From NCBI GenBank assembly GCA_030789695.1, contig CM061139.1:202093641-202157640 (forward strand): DNA of 64,000 bases. Direction: 5' to 3'. Each line of letters opens with the position of its first letter. The first letter of the stretch is position 1. The translations under genes and the position numbers were made by a program. Under the pieces are notes generated by a model. It searched no databases, had not been told where the DNA came from, and was given only the letters and a program-made list of their open reading frames with translations. This document shows, one piece after another, positions 1 to 11,197 of the stretch. The stretch is from Scilla litardierei (taxonomy: Eukaryota; Streptophyta; Magnoliopsida; Asparagales; Asparagaceae).

Positions 1-1297
1 GGGTTTACACTGTTTTGGCCATAACTATTATGTTTGGCGTCCGATTTGGACGCCGTTCGAACCTGGGTCTAGACCGGGACATTCCCGTCTTACCGGTGAA
101 CTTTTCCTTGCGTTTATATTATTAAATATTGTATTAAACAATTTAATACACATTTAATCGCTTTTGCATCAAATGCAAAATAGTCCCTATCTAAGCTTAA
201 ATTATCATATTGCATCAAATGCAATTATCTCTTCTTTTGCATCAAATGCAAATATTCTCCCTAACTAATTTCTACCTATTACTAGACGAAGCGTTGCACT
301 CTGTGTGAGACCCTACAGCCTGACCCTTACAACAGGTTGGGCTCGAAGCCCTATACGGCAGTGACCACGAGCAGTGGTTGCCGTCCCTGCTTCAGGAATC
401 ATCATTATGTGGTTAACTCATTGACATGAGTATTGTCGGGACCACCTGACTGTTTCCATGATGAATTCCGCAGTTATAGTCTCTTCGTCTTAAATATGTC
501 GTTCGGATCAAGTCTGGGGTACGGTCAAACTGTCAACCCCAATAACTTGACTCCGGTTAGTTTCTATCGATCTTTAGTCAACTAATGTTGGACTTCTTCC
601 AACATACTCTGCGCAGAGTTTTTACTAAAAGACCGAACTAACTCTACGACACTAACTCCCATTGACCGGGAGAGACGAATCCTCTCTTGGTCATTACTCG
701 CCTCGTACGTTTCAAGTGACACCCAATCAAAAGACCTTTCGACAGGCCTTGCCTCGAAGCTAGGTCGGTTGATCTAAGTGGCACCGTTCACGCACAGGTC
801 CGTCAAAATGACCTCAAGTCAAAAGACCAACTATCCTATCATCACTCAGAGTTATCACTGACAGATTGGTCAATATAACCATATGATAACTCTAGTGGAT
901 CGTTCAGTGAACTCATTCTAATGAGCACCTGTGTCTCGTCTTCGACTTCGCCAAGTCAAACAATCACGAGATCATTGCCACCGCTAAACGGTAAAGACTA
1001 AGACACAATGGTCTATCCGATGTTTCGATATCCTTGTCTCGGAACATCTACGACCACGAACCATTTCAGACTTATGCTACAGACGGTCAAACGTTTCTCC
1101 ATGATCGAGATACTCATCTCGATACCCGTTTGACCTTGCATAACGTCTCAGGACTTTACCTAAGTTGATATCTAATGTTAACTACATTACAATATAACTT
1201 AGATAAATTATTACCAAACAGCTTACTGTTATTTCGAACAAGATGTTTGTGCTATTTACACAGGAATAAATGGCCTCGAGGGCATAATATTCCTACA
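1..1297 (-). repeat. 3' LTR of the minus-strand element (truncated by window start)
   Basis: Bases 1-1297 match 6654-7950 at a constant offset of 6653 with no net gaps. By eye I find about five substitutions, for example near positions 86, 186, 331, 456 and 1272. The LTR ends in TTCCTACA at 1297. The near identity implies a recent insertion. Confidence 0.92.
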
Positions 1298-1306
1298 TCT
1301 CCCACT
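1298..1306 (-). other. Polypurine tract next to the 3' LTR
   Basis: Read on the minus strand, the sequence just before the LTR start TGTAGGAAT is AGTGGGAGA, a purine run of the kind that primes plus-strand DNA synthesis in Copia elements. It fixes the element's orientation. Confidence 0.75.
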
Positions 1307-4300
1307 TGCACTCAGGCCCATTTATCTCGATATCTAATATCGTTTTTACACACAAGTTTTCCCGACTTCATGTGATAGAGCCTTCGTGAGTGGATCTGCT
1401 AAAACCGTCTACACTATAGACTTAAGGGGTTTCTATGTTTATGTCAGACCAACCATTTGAATCTCATTCAAATAATTCATTTGGTCTGTCGGAATCTATA
1501 ATATTTTATTTCCCTGGATCTTATCCAGTTCATCGTATCTTACGATAATAATTTCAAATTAGTTATTGGTCATTTCAAATGGTTCATATTCATTTCTGAT
1601 AAATAATCAAACTCTTTGATTACTTAATCAAAATATATGTTCCATCTCTTTGATGTCTCGCATGTAATTTACACGCTCCCACTGACCTTGAAAATTCTCT
1701 GGCCAATTCATATAAGTTGGTCCGTCTAAATCATATTTAGAAAAACGAACTTATAAGTGAATGCTCAAATTTTCATGGTCAACATGGACGTTTTACATCG
1801 AGCTTGGTTCGAGTAGATTTGTACACATCTGCTGGCGAGACGGTTTCAACTAATCCGTTTTAAAGAAATTAGGATGAAAACCGTTCTCGTCCAACAAGAT
1901 TGTACTTCACTATTTTCTTTCTGCACCAATCTTTCAACTTAAAGATTTACTTGCAAAAAGTGAGGAAACATTTCCTTGGGCACGTAAACTAAATTCTCAA
2001 ATTTATTTACGCACACAGACCTGCATCAAGTTATAAATCGGAGTTACTACTCTGAATGTCATCCTAGAAGTTGACTAAGTCATCATCAGTTATGATGTCT
2101 AACTCGACATTTCGTCTTACGAAATTCGAGTAAATATACAACTTCCTTACTATTGATTTATTGAATATATTATTGATAATGTCCTTATAGAACATTATCA
2201 AAACCTAGGCATTACTATCTGGGACTTAACCCAGATGGAGGATTTAACTCAGAGTCACTTACAATGGATCACACTAAATCTAATTAAGTGTGATTCATAC
2301 CTTTTAACACACCGATGTGTTAACAGACTCGATCTGTGAGAAAATCACATTTTCTTTTAATTACATAAGATTTTATTTAGCTAAGTATTTGACCATTCGA
2401 TCTAATCGAATCAGTTTAAATACTTTAGTCATTTCGTTCTTTATTTTATCAGACTTGTCTTTCATCAAGAACACATGTCTTAGTAAAATATACGAATAAC
2501 TTATTTTGGTTAATCTAGACTTGGGTACATCAGTATGTACTAGACTGAGTTCGACAACTCATTCTCCCACTGTCTCACAGATGGGTTTCGGCCATTGTAT
2601 CTAAGAGACTAAGACTCATAAGTGTCCGTAGACTTCATAATACGAGAGGTCAGACCCCTCTTTATGTGACTTGTGAAGCTTAATCTCTTGATACGGCCTA
2701 GTCTAATCTTACCATATAAGTTTGCTACTATCTTGTGTATTTATATATTAACATTTAATATATATATAGTTATTTACAAATTACTTAACACAAAACATTA
2801 CTTCAGAAGCAATGTGACGACATTCGTCAAAATGTGTTAAACGTCTTTTGTATAACAACTTATTCCGAAATGTGACATCAAAATATGTCATGTTTTCATT
2901 TCCTCCCACTTATGCCTTTACTAATGATAAATTAAACTAACTTTCTCAATTGACTTTCCGAAGTGCCTTCTTCCTTTTCTAAATCACATTTAGATATCAA
3001 CATAAATAAATAGATATGCAAGCAACTTATGTATCCAAACGCTTGAGCTTTGCAATCTTGAGTGTAGCTCAAGAAGTTGCTTGTCTCAAGATCCGGTTGG
3101 GATACATAGTCTTGCATCGCCCATGCACTCGTATTCGACTCAAACGGTTTGATCGAATTTTCGAACTTTGCGGATCAAAATTGTTTGTCCATACAACCTT
3201 GAGGGTAGCTCGACAAGTTGTAGGGAGAAACATACTTTGAATATCCTATATGTTCAAGCTGCCTCATATAGAGACGAGTGACATGTAGCTTTAATTTATT
3301 TGTTGGACCCAGAACTTAATGAAATCATATTTCTTAAGTCTGTTCTTTAGAAGGTCATTTAATGTCAACGAGAATATAGTTTTAATTCTATCAATTAGAA
3401 TTTAACTTGATATTCAATTAATCAACTTATTGACCAGTTAACTTATTAAAAATATTATATTTTAATTCCTACGGTAAACATAGTCTTGCCCTAGTTTTAG
3501 CATATGTTCAATATTAAATATAGGTAGATTGGCTTTTATCTATCTATATCCTCCCACTATTTTTACGAACGTTTTAAAGCTTAATAACGAACGATTTAAT
3601 CGAATTAAAATTAATGGGTAAGAGTTCCAATCACCTTGAGTCTAAACAACCTTGAGTGTAGCTCAACAAGTTGATTGACTCTGCGATCAGAAGATGACTC
3701 TTCATCGATCATATCAGATATGACTCTCTTAATCGGTTTTTGCCCCTAGCCATTCGTGATCATGAGTGTGCTCATCCAAATCACCATGTCTAGTCTAGTC
3801 GGACCCTTGTTTTCATGTCTAGCCTGACTTGCCCCTCAGCTCGGTGTATGCACGACACGTCGGTTTGGGTCAGGTCTTAGACTACATCTAGGCAGACTAC
3901 ATCCTTGACTAAACTTGCGCCGCCGCTCGGTGTATTCACGACAACGTCGGTTTGGGTCAAGTCAAGATGTCATCTTATGTATTTAAGAAGTTGGTTTCTA
4001 CAAGGTTGCCATGTCACAGCTTGAGTGTATCTCAACAACTATAACACGGGCCCTATAGTTGCTAACCCCTAAAACAAGGAGGGCTACGGCTAATCTTGAA
4101 AAAGATCATTAACGTATTTGACTTAGATATAGTCCAGGGTGTCATACAATCATGATTCGCGACATTGCGGTCCAGCGGAACTCAGCCAGGGAATTGACTA
4201 AGCCAGGATCACTACCCCTTGGACTAGCAAGGGTTGACCCAGAACTCTTAGCCAAGCACATTGACTGGATCATGGTCCATTGAATGAAGCTTGTCATTTT

Positions 4301-5369
4301 TGTATGTATGCCATAGACTAAACAGCTTTTATTAACAACTAATTAATCCTATCAACTAGTTGAATCCTTAAATTCAAAATTTTAGGATGTGTTTAATAAC
4401 TTTTATTAAGTCCTTATCAACTATAAGGTTCACGTGCTACCCTAATCGTTATTAGGATTTTAATAAATTTTATTAACAACGCTAGAAGCGAAGTCCTTTA
4501 ATGAAAATTAATAATAACAATTAGAATTTAAAAATTCATTTAAAGGACTACCCTAATCAGGAATTAGGTCTTAATATTGTTGTTAATGATTTATTAAAAC
4601 ATAGCATGTCATTAAAATTCAAGTAATAAATTTTAATCACTTTTAATGGCTAACCTAAAGGGTTGTCTTGTGTTATCAAATAAGAGACAAGATTAACATG
4701 CCATTAAAATAAAGCTACACTAATTTATCGCATAAAGATAGTGCACAACTATTTAACATTTAAATATACTAAGTTTATCGCATAAACAATTTTTAGCATG
4801 CATACATAAATTTAACATTTAAATTTAAAATATGTTTTTAAAATTATTTTATTTTTATCTCATAAAAAAAACTTAATTTTAAAATCACTAATTTGCATGC
4901 TCCGTTTAAAAAAAATTTATCGCATAAAAATTTTTAATTTTTAAAACAGTTTTAAAATATCTCATAAATTAAAACATCATTTTAAAAACTTTCATGCTTA
5001 AAAAATTTATCAAATAAATTTGAACATATAAAACATTTTTAAAATTTATCTCATAACTTTAAAAACATTTTAAAAAAGTATTTAAAAGCATTCTTAAGTT
5101 TAAAATTAATCGCAGGCTAGATCGACTACGCAAACCTAGGCTCTGATACCACTGTAGGGTATCACTCTGATATCATTGCGACATTGTTAAGGCCCATCAT
5201 CCATGGCACCCTAGACCCGTCACAAGATACCTCAGAACATTGTTTTACGGCATGCCTCTCGACAATGCCCAACCCATTATAAGATCCCCATCTTATCGGG
5301 ACTTGGTACGGTAAGAGCGATTACTTCGGGTCAGTTCATAACCCGAGAACCCGTACTCAAGCTCAACAA
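1307..5369 (-). other. Non-coding internal region of the minus-strand element
   Basis: No coding frame of retroelement type was found on either strand. The region holds several further GTGGGAG-like purine tracts on the minus strand (plus-strand CTCCCACT near 1675, 2569, 2904 and 3550). It also has palindromes of the form CTTGAGTGTAGCTCAAG (near 3056, 3650 and 4020), a two-copy imperfect repeat of about 75 bp (about 3835-3965), and a very AT-rich stretch (about 4500-5100) with repeated TTTATCGCATAAA. Confidence 0.7.
5143..5156 (-). other. Second, internal copy of an LTR-end/PBS junction
   Basis: On the minus strand this reads as the LTR end CCCTACA, one base, then TGGTATCAGAGCC, a perfect Met-tRNA-type PBS. 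It lies 230 bp inside the true LTR boundary at 5383, where the same junction recurs with a PBS mismatch. Confidence 0.6.
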
Positions 5370-5381
5370 GCTTTGATACCA
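5370..5381 (-). other. Primer-binding site (tRNA-iMet type)
   Basis: On the minus strand, one base after the 5' LTR, the sequence TGGTATCAAAGC differs by one base from the common plant Copia PBS TGGTATCAGAGC. It marks the start of the internal region. Confidence 0.8.
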
Positions 5382-6025
5382 CTGTAGGGGAATTCGCAGT
5401 CCCTTAGGGCACAAAAACTCTAGTCCCGTCCTAATTCGGACGGAACATAGACACAAAAAACATTTTGCAGCGGAAGAAAAAATTTATGTTAACTAATTAA
5501 CATGCAGTTAAAACTATTTTTAACTTAGCCCTAAGGTCCAAGACCCTATGCCAAGATCTATGCCGACTTGGGATGGGTCTGACCATCCCAAGAAGGATCT
5601 AGCCTACTGCGATTAAACTAAACTAATGCTAATAATGCTTTAACCACATACCCGGAATCTCAGCCCTGGAGCAGGCGAGATGTTCCGCGCCGTCTTCCGA
5701 GCTGCTCCCGTCCCACGCCGAGCCGCTCCTTTGAACCGCTCCCCGAACCGCTCCTCGAACCGCTCCGCATCCCGAGACGATCAATCCCCGTGCCGCCGAG
5801 CCAACCAACCGCCGAAGAAAGTTTCACGCGAGTGAAACCTCCGCCAAGATTTCGGATCCAGAATCCGAACTCCTTTGAGGCTTTGCTAGAGCCCGCAGGA
5901 GTAAGGCAGAAATTTAGGGAGAAAGAGAAATATTTATTTAAGCTTAGATCCGAGCGTGCTCCAACATTTACGAGAGCCGCTCAGATCTAGAGCTTGGGAC
6001 GAGTTTTGAGAAAGGGGGGAGACCC

Positions 6026-6037
6026 CTATTTATATAG
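6026..6037 (-). promoter_or_regulatory. TATA box of the 5' LTR promoter
   Basis: The minus strand reads CTATATAAATAG in a GC-rich setting about 640 bp before the LTR end. Transcription would start roughly 30 bp downstream (near 5995), leaving about 600 bp of R-U5. This is inferred from the motif only. Confidence 0.6.
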
Positions 6038-6369
6038 GCGGCGGACTCTCCCCATTTCTCAAAATCCGATGTGGGACTAAATATTTGGGTTAGTTAAAAT
6101 TAAGTTAGTTTGCACTTCACAAAGTGCAAACTTCCGTGAATTTTAACTCACTCACCGTTGAGCTTCAAGATCGATACGACCTATCAATACGACAAGCGTT
6201 CAACGGTGAACGCATAGGAAAAAACCGTTCGTCAATCGGAGTTCGTTTGACCCTCCAATTGAGTGTCCAAAGTTCAGCCAAAACCCCACCTAAAGAACAA
6301 AACCCAGCCGTCAACGGAATTCTGCCTAGGGTTCGCAACCCTAGGCGTGTGGGGCCCACCAGGGGCCCC

Positions 6370-6602
6370 ACTGCATTGACCTGCGCGCGCAGCCTGAGCC
6401 AGGCACGTGCAGCGCACGCGCCCCGAGGCGCGTGCGTTGCATGCGCCTGGCTGGGCGCGTGCGCGGCACGCGCCCAGCGCCTCAGCGCTGGGCGCGTGCG
6501 GCGCACGCGCCCAGCTGGCGCGGGCGCCCGCGTCAGCGGGTGGGCCCACTGACGCGGGCGGGCCCGCTGACGCGGGCGTCAGCCTGCGTCAGCGGGCCCC
6601 CC
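6370..6602. repeat. CpG-rich palindromic block in the LTR
   Basis: This block has several copies of GGGCGCGTGCG and its complement CGCACGCGCCC arranged as hairpins, including a near-perfect 27-base palindrome around 6486-6512. It is followed by repeats of GCTGACGCGGGCG. Short open frames here are composition artefacts. A CpG island of this kind is a likely target of DNA methylation, which is inference. Confidence 0.75.
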
Positions 6603-7951
6603 TTTGTTGGGTCTGGGTTTATTTAATCAGCCCCTTTGGGCTGATGGGCTTTGGGGTTTACACTGTTTTGGCCATAACTATTATGTTTGGCGTCCGATTT
6701 GGACGCCGTTCGAACCTGGGTCTAGACCGGGACATTCCCGTCTTACCCGTGAACTTTTCCTTGCGTTTATATTATTAAATATTGTATTAAACAATTTAAT
6801 ACACATTTAATCGCTTTTGCATCAAATGCAAAATAGTCCTTATCTAAGCTTAAATTATCATATTGCATCAAATGCAATTATCTCTTCTTTTGCATCAAAT
6901 GCAAATATTCTCCCTAACTAATTTCTACCTATTACTAGACGAAGCGTTGCACTCTGTGTGAGACCCTACAGCCTGACCCTTATAACAGGTTGGGCTCGAA
7001 GCCCTATACGGCAGTGACCACGAGCAGTGGTTGCCGTCCCTGCTTCAGGAATCATCATTATGTGGTTAACTCATTGACATGAGTATTGTCGGGACCACCT
7101 GACTGTTTCCGTGATGAATTCCGCAGTTATAGTCTCTTCGTCTTAAATATGTCGTTCGGATCAAGTCTGGGGTACGGTCAAACTGTCAACCCCAATAACT
7201 TGACTCCGGTTAGTTTCTATCGATCTTTAGTCAACTAATGTTGGACTTCTTCCAACATACTCTGCGCAGAGTTTTTACTAAAAGACCGAACTAACTCTAC
7301 GACACTAACTCCCATTGACCGGGAGAGACGAATCCTCTCTTGGTCATTACTCGCCTCGTACGTTTCAAGTGACACCCAATCAAAAGACCTTTCGACAGGC
7401 CTTGCCTCGAAGCTAGGTCGGTTGATCTAAGTGGCACCGTTCACGCACAGGTCCGTCAAAATGACCTCAAGTCAAAAGACCAACTATCCTATCATCACTC
7501 AGAGTTATCACTGACAGATTGGTCAATATAACCATATGATAACTCTAGTGGATCGTTCAGTGAACTCATTCTAATGAGCACCTGTGTCTCGTCTTCGACT
7601 TCGCCAAGTCAAACAATCACGAGATCATTGCCACCGCTAAACGGTAAAGACTAAGACACAATGGTCTATCCGATGTTTCGATATCCTTGTCTCGGAACAT
7701 CTACGACCACGAACCATTTCAGACTTATGCTACAGACGGTCAAACGTTTCTCCATGATCGAGATACTCATCTCGATACCCGTTTGACCTTGCATAACGTC
7801 TCAGGACTTTACCTAAGTTGATATCTAATGTTAACTACATTACAATATAACTTAGATAAATTATTACCAAACAGCTTACTGTTATTTCGAACAAGATGTT
7901 TGTGCTATTTACACAGGAATAAATGTCCTCGAGGGCATAATATTCCTACAC

Positions 7952-8116
7952 GAACAGCAACCAGTGGAGATCTTAGATCGACGTCAGAAAGTCTTCAAGA
8001 CCAAGACTGTTGATCTAGTCAGAGTGATGTGGCGTCGCGACTCGCCAGGAGAATCTACCTGGGAGCGAGAAGATGAGATATGCGAGCGCTATCCATATTT
8101 ATTTCCTGCTCCTTAG
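7952..8116 (+). pseudogene. Chromodomain tail of a Del/Tekay-type Gypsy polyprotein
   Basis: Fifty-four codons and a TAG stop encode the C-terminus of a Ty3/Gypsy integrase. It includes the conserved run PVEILDRRQKVF, then LVRVMWRR, then STWEREDEICERYPYLF. This pattern is typical of the integrase C-terminal and chromodomain-like region of Del/Tekay chromoviruses, which helps target insertion to heterochromatin. The rest of the polyprotein would lie left of the Copia-like insertion and is not in the window. The stop is followed 44 bp later by a purine-rich run and the 3' LTR, the expected layout. The frame is open, so this end looks intact, but it is annotated as a fragment because the gene is split. 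Confidence 0.85.
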
Positions 8117-8160
8117 TTGATAAGAATTCAGAGGACGGAATTTTCTTAAGGCGGGTAGAA

Positions 8161-11100
8161 TGTAACGACCGGTATTTTTAGCCGTGCTTTCGTTCGTGTG
8201 TACCGGTATTTTTCCTTCAGTCGTTGGGTTGAGTTTCAACCATATGTTTCGTATTGCACGTATGCGACTCTGTATTTCCGTTTTTACCGTTTCGCTGTTA
8301 ATTAACCATCACATTTAGCTAAAAACTTTAATTTAATTATTTTACAAATTACTTTTGTTATTCTTACTAATTACTCTTGTTAAATTTTATAACTTAATTA
8401 ATTAATTATTTCCTCTTCATTCAAAAACACGTTTAGATTTTGAGGAGAAGTCTTTCACGTATTCTTTCCCCTCGTTAGTCAGCGACATCATTTAAAACCG
8501 TCTTAATCCTACACCTAAACTAATTAAGTTGTTCCCTGCCAAAGTCCTCAAGGCAAGCTAAGCTACGTCTCTTATCTGTTATAATCATTTGCAAACCCTC
8601 CTTCATTCACTACAAATTCTTCCATCAGATTTCTCAAAACCAAGAACTAATTCCCAACATCAACCAACAAACTCAAATCAGCTCCCTCCAACAATTTCTT
8701 CCCCAAACCAGTAAACCAAATCCAAAACCCAAACAATTTCAGATCTGAACTAAACTCAAATCAGCACAAACCAATTTAGATTCAAATAGAAAGGGGAAAA
8801 GAGACAAATCTGAAAATAATTTCAGATTTAAACCCAAAGATCCATCTTCTTCCATCTTCTTCTTCTTCTTCCTTTCTCCTCCCCTCTCCTTGGCTGGCCC
8901 CCTCCACCATTCGCGCGCGCCACCTGAGCCCGCCGCCGCCGGCCGGAGCACCACCGCGTCGCCTCCAGGAACCGCCGCCGCTGGCATGCCTTCCTCCTCC
9001 TTGTGCGTGGTAAGCTCCCCTCCGTTCCCTTGCGTTTGTTGTTGCTGCCAAACACAAAAACGAAAAAAAATAATGAAAGAAGAACAGCAGGAGAAGAGAA
9101 AGCAACAGAGAGACTTAAAGAGAGAGTAAGAAAGTGAGAGAGACGGTTAGATAGGATAATATTTAATAATAGTAAGTTATAACCATGTAACTTTGTTATC
9201 CCTTTAGTCAAACTTAGTAGGTGGATATTAAAACCATGTTGACCATATAATTAATCTTATAATTAGTTTGTAATTAGATTAGTAAATTAGCTTAGTTAAT
9301 TAGTTAGTTGTTATTTTTAGTTTAATCTGATTTCATCATGTTAATATGATTAAATAATGTTACTATAATAAAATTGAATAAAATAAGGCGTACCCAGTTT
9401 GTATAACCCAATATAACTGTCACCCTAGCCAGTGAACCCCATAAAAATTAAATGAACCCAGTTCGGGAATTATTTTAATGGTGTGCTTAATTCACAATAA
9501 ATCTAATTCATTAACTTGGTTAACAAAAACAGAGAACCAGTATCACCATTACGTAGTACCCAACAAAACGAACCCAACGACATCAAAATCACTAAAATCG
9601 GACTAGTGTACGATTTATAGTAAATATTTGAAGTTAGGTGATCATTAGGCCATTTTCACGTAAAGTTGTATAACTAAAAATCTACACCTGAAATGACGCG
9701 TGAAACTACTTTCACCGTAATCTTGACTAAAAATGTGACCCAACGACATATAATTCGATATACCTTAATTTAGAACAATAACAAGAATAATTAACTTTCT
9801 GATCAAAATCATTAATTCTCGATTTCAGCACTTTTATTCATTATAATAAATGTTATTATTTAATGATGCAGATACGTTGTGAACTTTCTTGTCGGTACAC
9901 AGACAACCTAAACTATCCCAGTCAGGCAAGCGTGCAGTTATTTTATGTTTTTGTGATATCTGATGTTGTACACTGAATTGCTGACACAAACACATTTTTT
10001 AGAAATGCTAGACTTAAACTCGTGTGCGTGTGTGTGGACCCCTTAACAATCAAAATGAACACACTTTGTGAATGGTAATGTTTCTGGACATGTATGGTTA
10101 ATTTTAGAACTGTTGATACTTATAGAATGTTAAATGCCGTTGGCTACCAGTTGTTACATGCCGTTGGCTACCAGTTGTCGTTGGCTACCAGATGTTACAT
10201 GCCATTGGCTACCAGTTGCCGTTGGCTACCAGATGTTACATGCCGTTGGCTACCAGTTGCCGTTGGCTACCAGTTGCCGTTGGCTATCAGATGTTACTTG
10301 TCGTTGGCTATTAGTTAATCTGGTCGGTCACATGTGATTACGTCACATGCGACTAGTCTGGACTCGTGTTTCAGTATATGACGGATTACACGTGGGTGGG
10401 GTTGGTTCCCGGGCACTAGCCGGTAGTAAACGAGTCGCCTTCGGGGGCACTTGAAGGTGTATTTATTTACTATTCGTCTAACGGCGGGATCCTTAGTCGC
10501 GGACTTGCACACACAGTTTAATAATTGAAAAAGAAAGTTAATTACAAATTGATGTTACATTTCTCAACCGCCATGTTAATTTTTACAACTGAAATGCCAT
10601 GTTAATGTAACTTGTTGCTTTAACTACCATGCTAGTGTAACTTGTCATAATTATTTTAACTGCTTCAGTTCAATTAAATACATGCTAGTATAAATTCCTT
10701 TAACTGCTGTAAAACTGCCATATATAACTTGTTATATATCTTGCCTTGGGTCTTCTGACATCTACTTGCAGACCCTTGCTGACATACTTTCATGTTGTTT
10801 GAATGTATGTCAGGGTACGAGACAGGTTATCTGGAGGACGAGTTGCGGGATCAGAGTGATCCAATTGACCAGGATTCTGCTGATCCTGAAGTCCACCCTA
10901 CCGTGGTCTAGTTGCTGAATTATCATCGCTGTAGTTTTTTATTTTCACCGCTGTGATTTGTAGGGTGTGTACCCACTTTATCTGTATCGCTATCGTTGTA
11001 GGCCATGCTTGGGGCCCTTTTATTATTGTGTACTATATCTGGATGTTGGCTTTAATATTTCTATTGTTCTGAGTTGCATGCAAGTTCCTGCGAAAGGTGT

Positions 11101-11197
11101 TTTCACAGATGCTTATTGGGTTCGAGCTTCACCGCTCCAACCTAAGCGGGCCCGCTCGCGTCCTCGCCCCAAGTATAATGGGAAGCGGGGCGTGACA
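8161..11197 (+). repeat. 3' LTR (3037 bp) of the Del/Tekay-type Gypsy element
   Basis: The LTR begins TGTAACGACC right after the purine-rich tract (8146-8160) and ends GGGGCGTGACA. It contains a C/T-rich stretch (8840-8890), AT-rich DNA and a minisatellite (10135-10314). Nothing in it looks like a host gene, and the small frames at 8739-9211 are low-complexity. The base run after the end is GCAAT. The matching upstream copy is outside the window. Confidence 0.82.
10135..10314 (+). repeat. Minisatellite inside the LTR
   Basis: About nine tandem units built on GTTGGCTACCAGTTGCC (17 bp). Some are extended by a TTACATGCC spacer to about 26 bp, with A/T changes in the last bases. The 17 and 26 bp units alternate irregularly. 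Confidence 0.9.

Larger units (their letters stand above)
1..7950 (-). mobile_element. Young non-autonomous Copia/Sirevirus-like LTR retrotransposon
   Basis: The element reads on the minus strand. Its parts on the plus map are the 3' LTR (1-1297, cut by the window edge), a polypurine tract, about 4.1 kb of non-coding internal DNA, a primer-binding site (PBS) and a complete 5' LTR (5383-7950). The LTR ends are TGTAGG and CCTACA. The PBS resembles the initiator-Met tRNA type used by Copia elements. No gag or pol reading frame is visible, so mobility would depend on a partner element. Sirevirus affinity is inferred from the repeated polypurine-like tracts, the palindromes and the CpG-rich LTR, which are known for that genus. 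The flank after 7950 is the tail of a Gypsy polyprotein, so this is an insertion into another transposon. A LARD-type element of other origin is the alternative. Confidence 0.8.
5383..7950 (-). repeat. Complete 5' LTR (2568 bp) of the minus-strand element
   Basis: The LTR starts TGTAGGGGAATT and ends AATATTCCTACA on the plus map, so the termini form a short inverted repeat. On the minus strand U3 is at the 7950 end and U5 at the 5383 end. The LTR contains a TATA box (6026-6037), a 24-base hairpin near 6109-6132 (GTTTGCACTT-CACA-AAGTGCAAAC), a GC-rich palindromic block (6370-6602) and three TTGCATCAAATGCAA palindromes (about 6815-6905). The candidate target-site base run after it is CGAAC (7951-7955). 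Its left-side partner is outside the window. Confidence 0.92.

Noticed and set aside
162..252. CRISPR-like spacing of the three TTGCATCAAATGCAA palindromes
   Set aside because: Only three short copies with unequal spacing, inside a plant LTR. There is no array and no cas context.
6165..6626. Several overlapping open frames on both strands
   Set aside because: They run through the CpG-rich palindromic block of an LTR. Their Ala/Arg/Pro-rich products are composition artefacts.
8739..9211. Four overlapping frames rich in Arg/Lys/Glu or Leu
   Set aside because: They come from the C/T-rich and GC-rich stretch of a Del-type LTR, with no domain and frames open on both strands.
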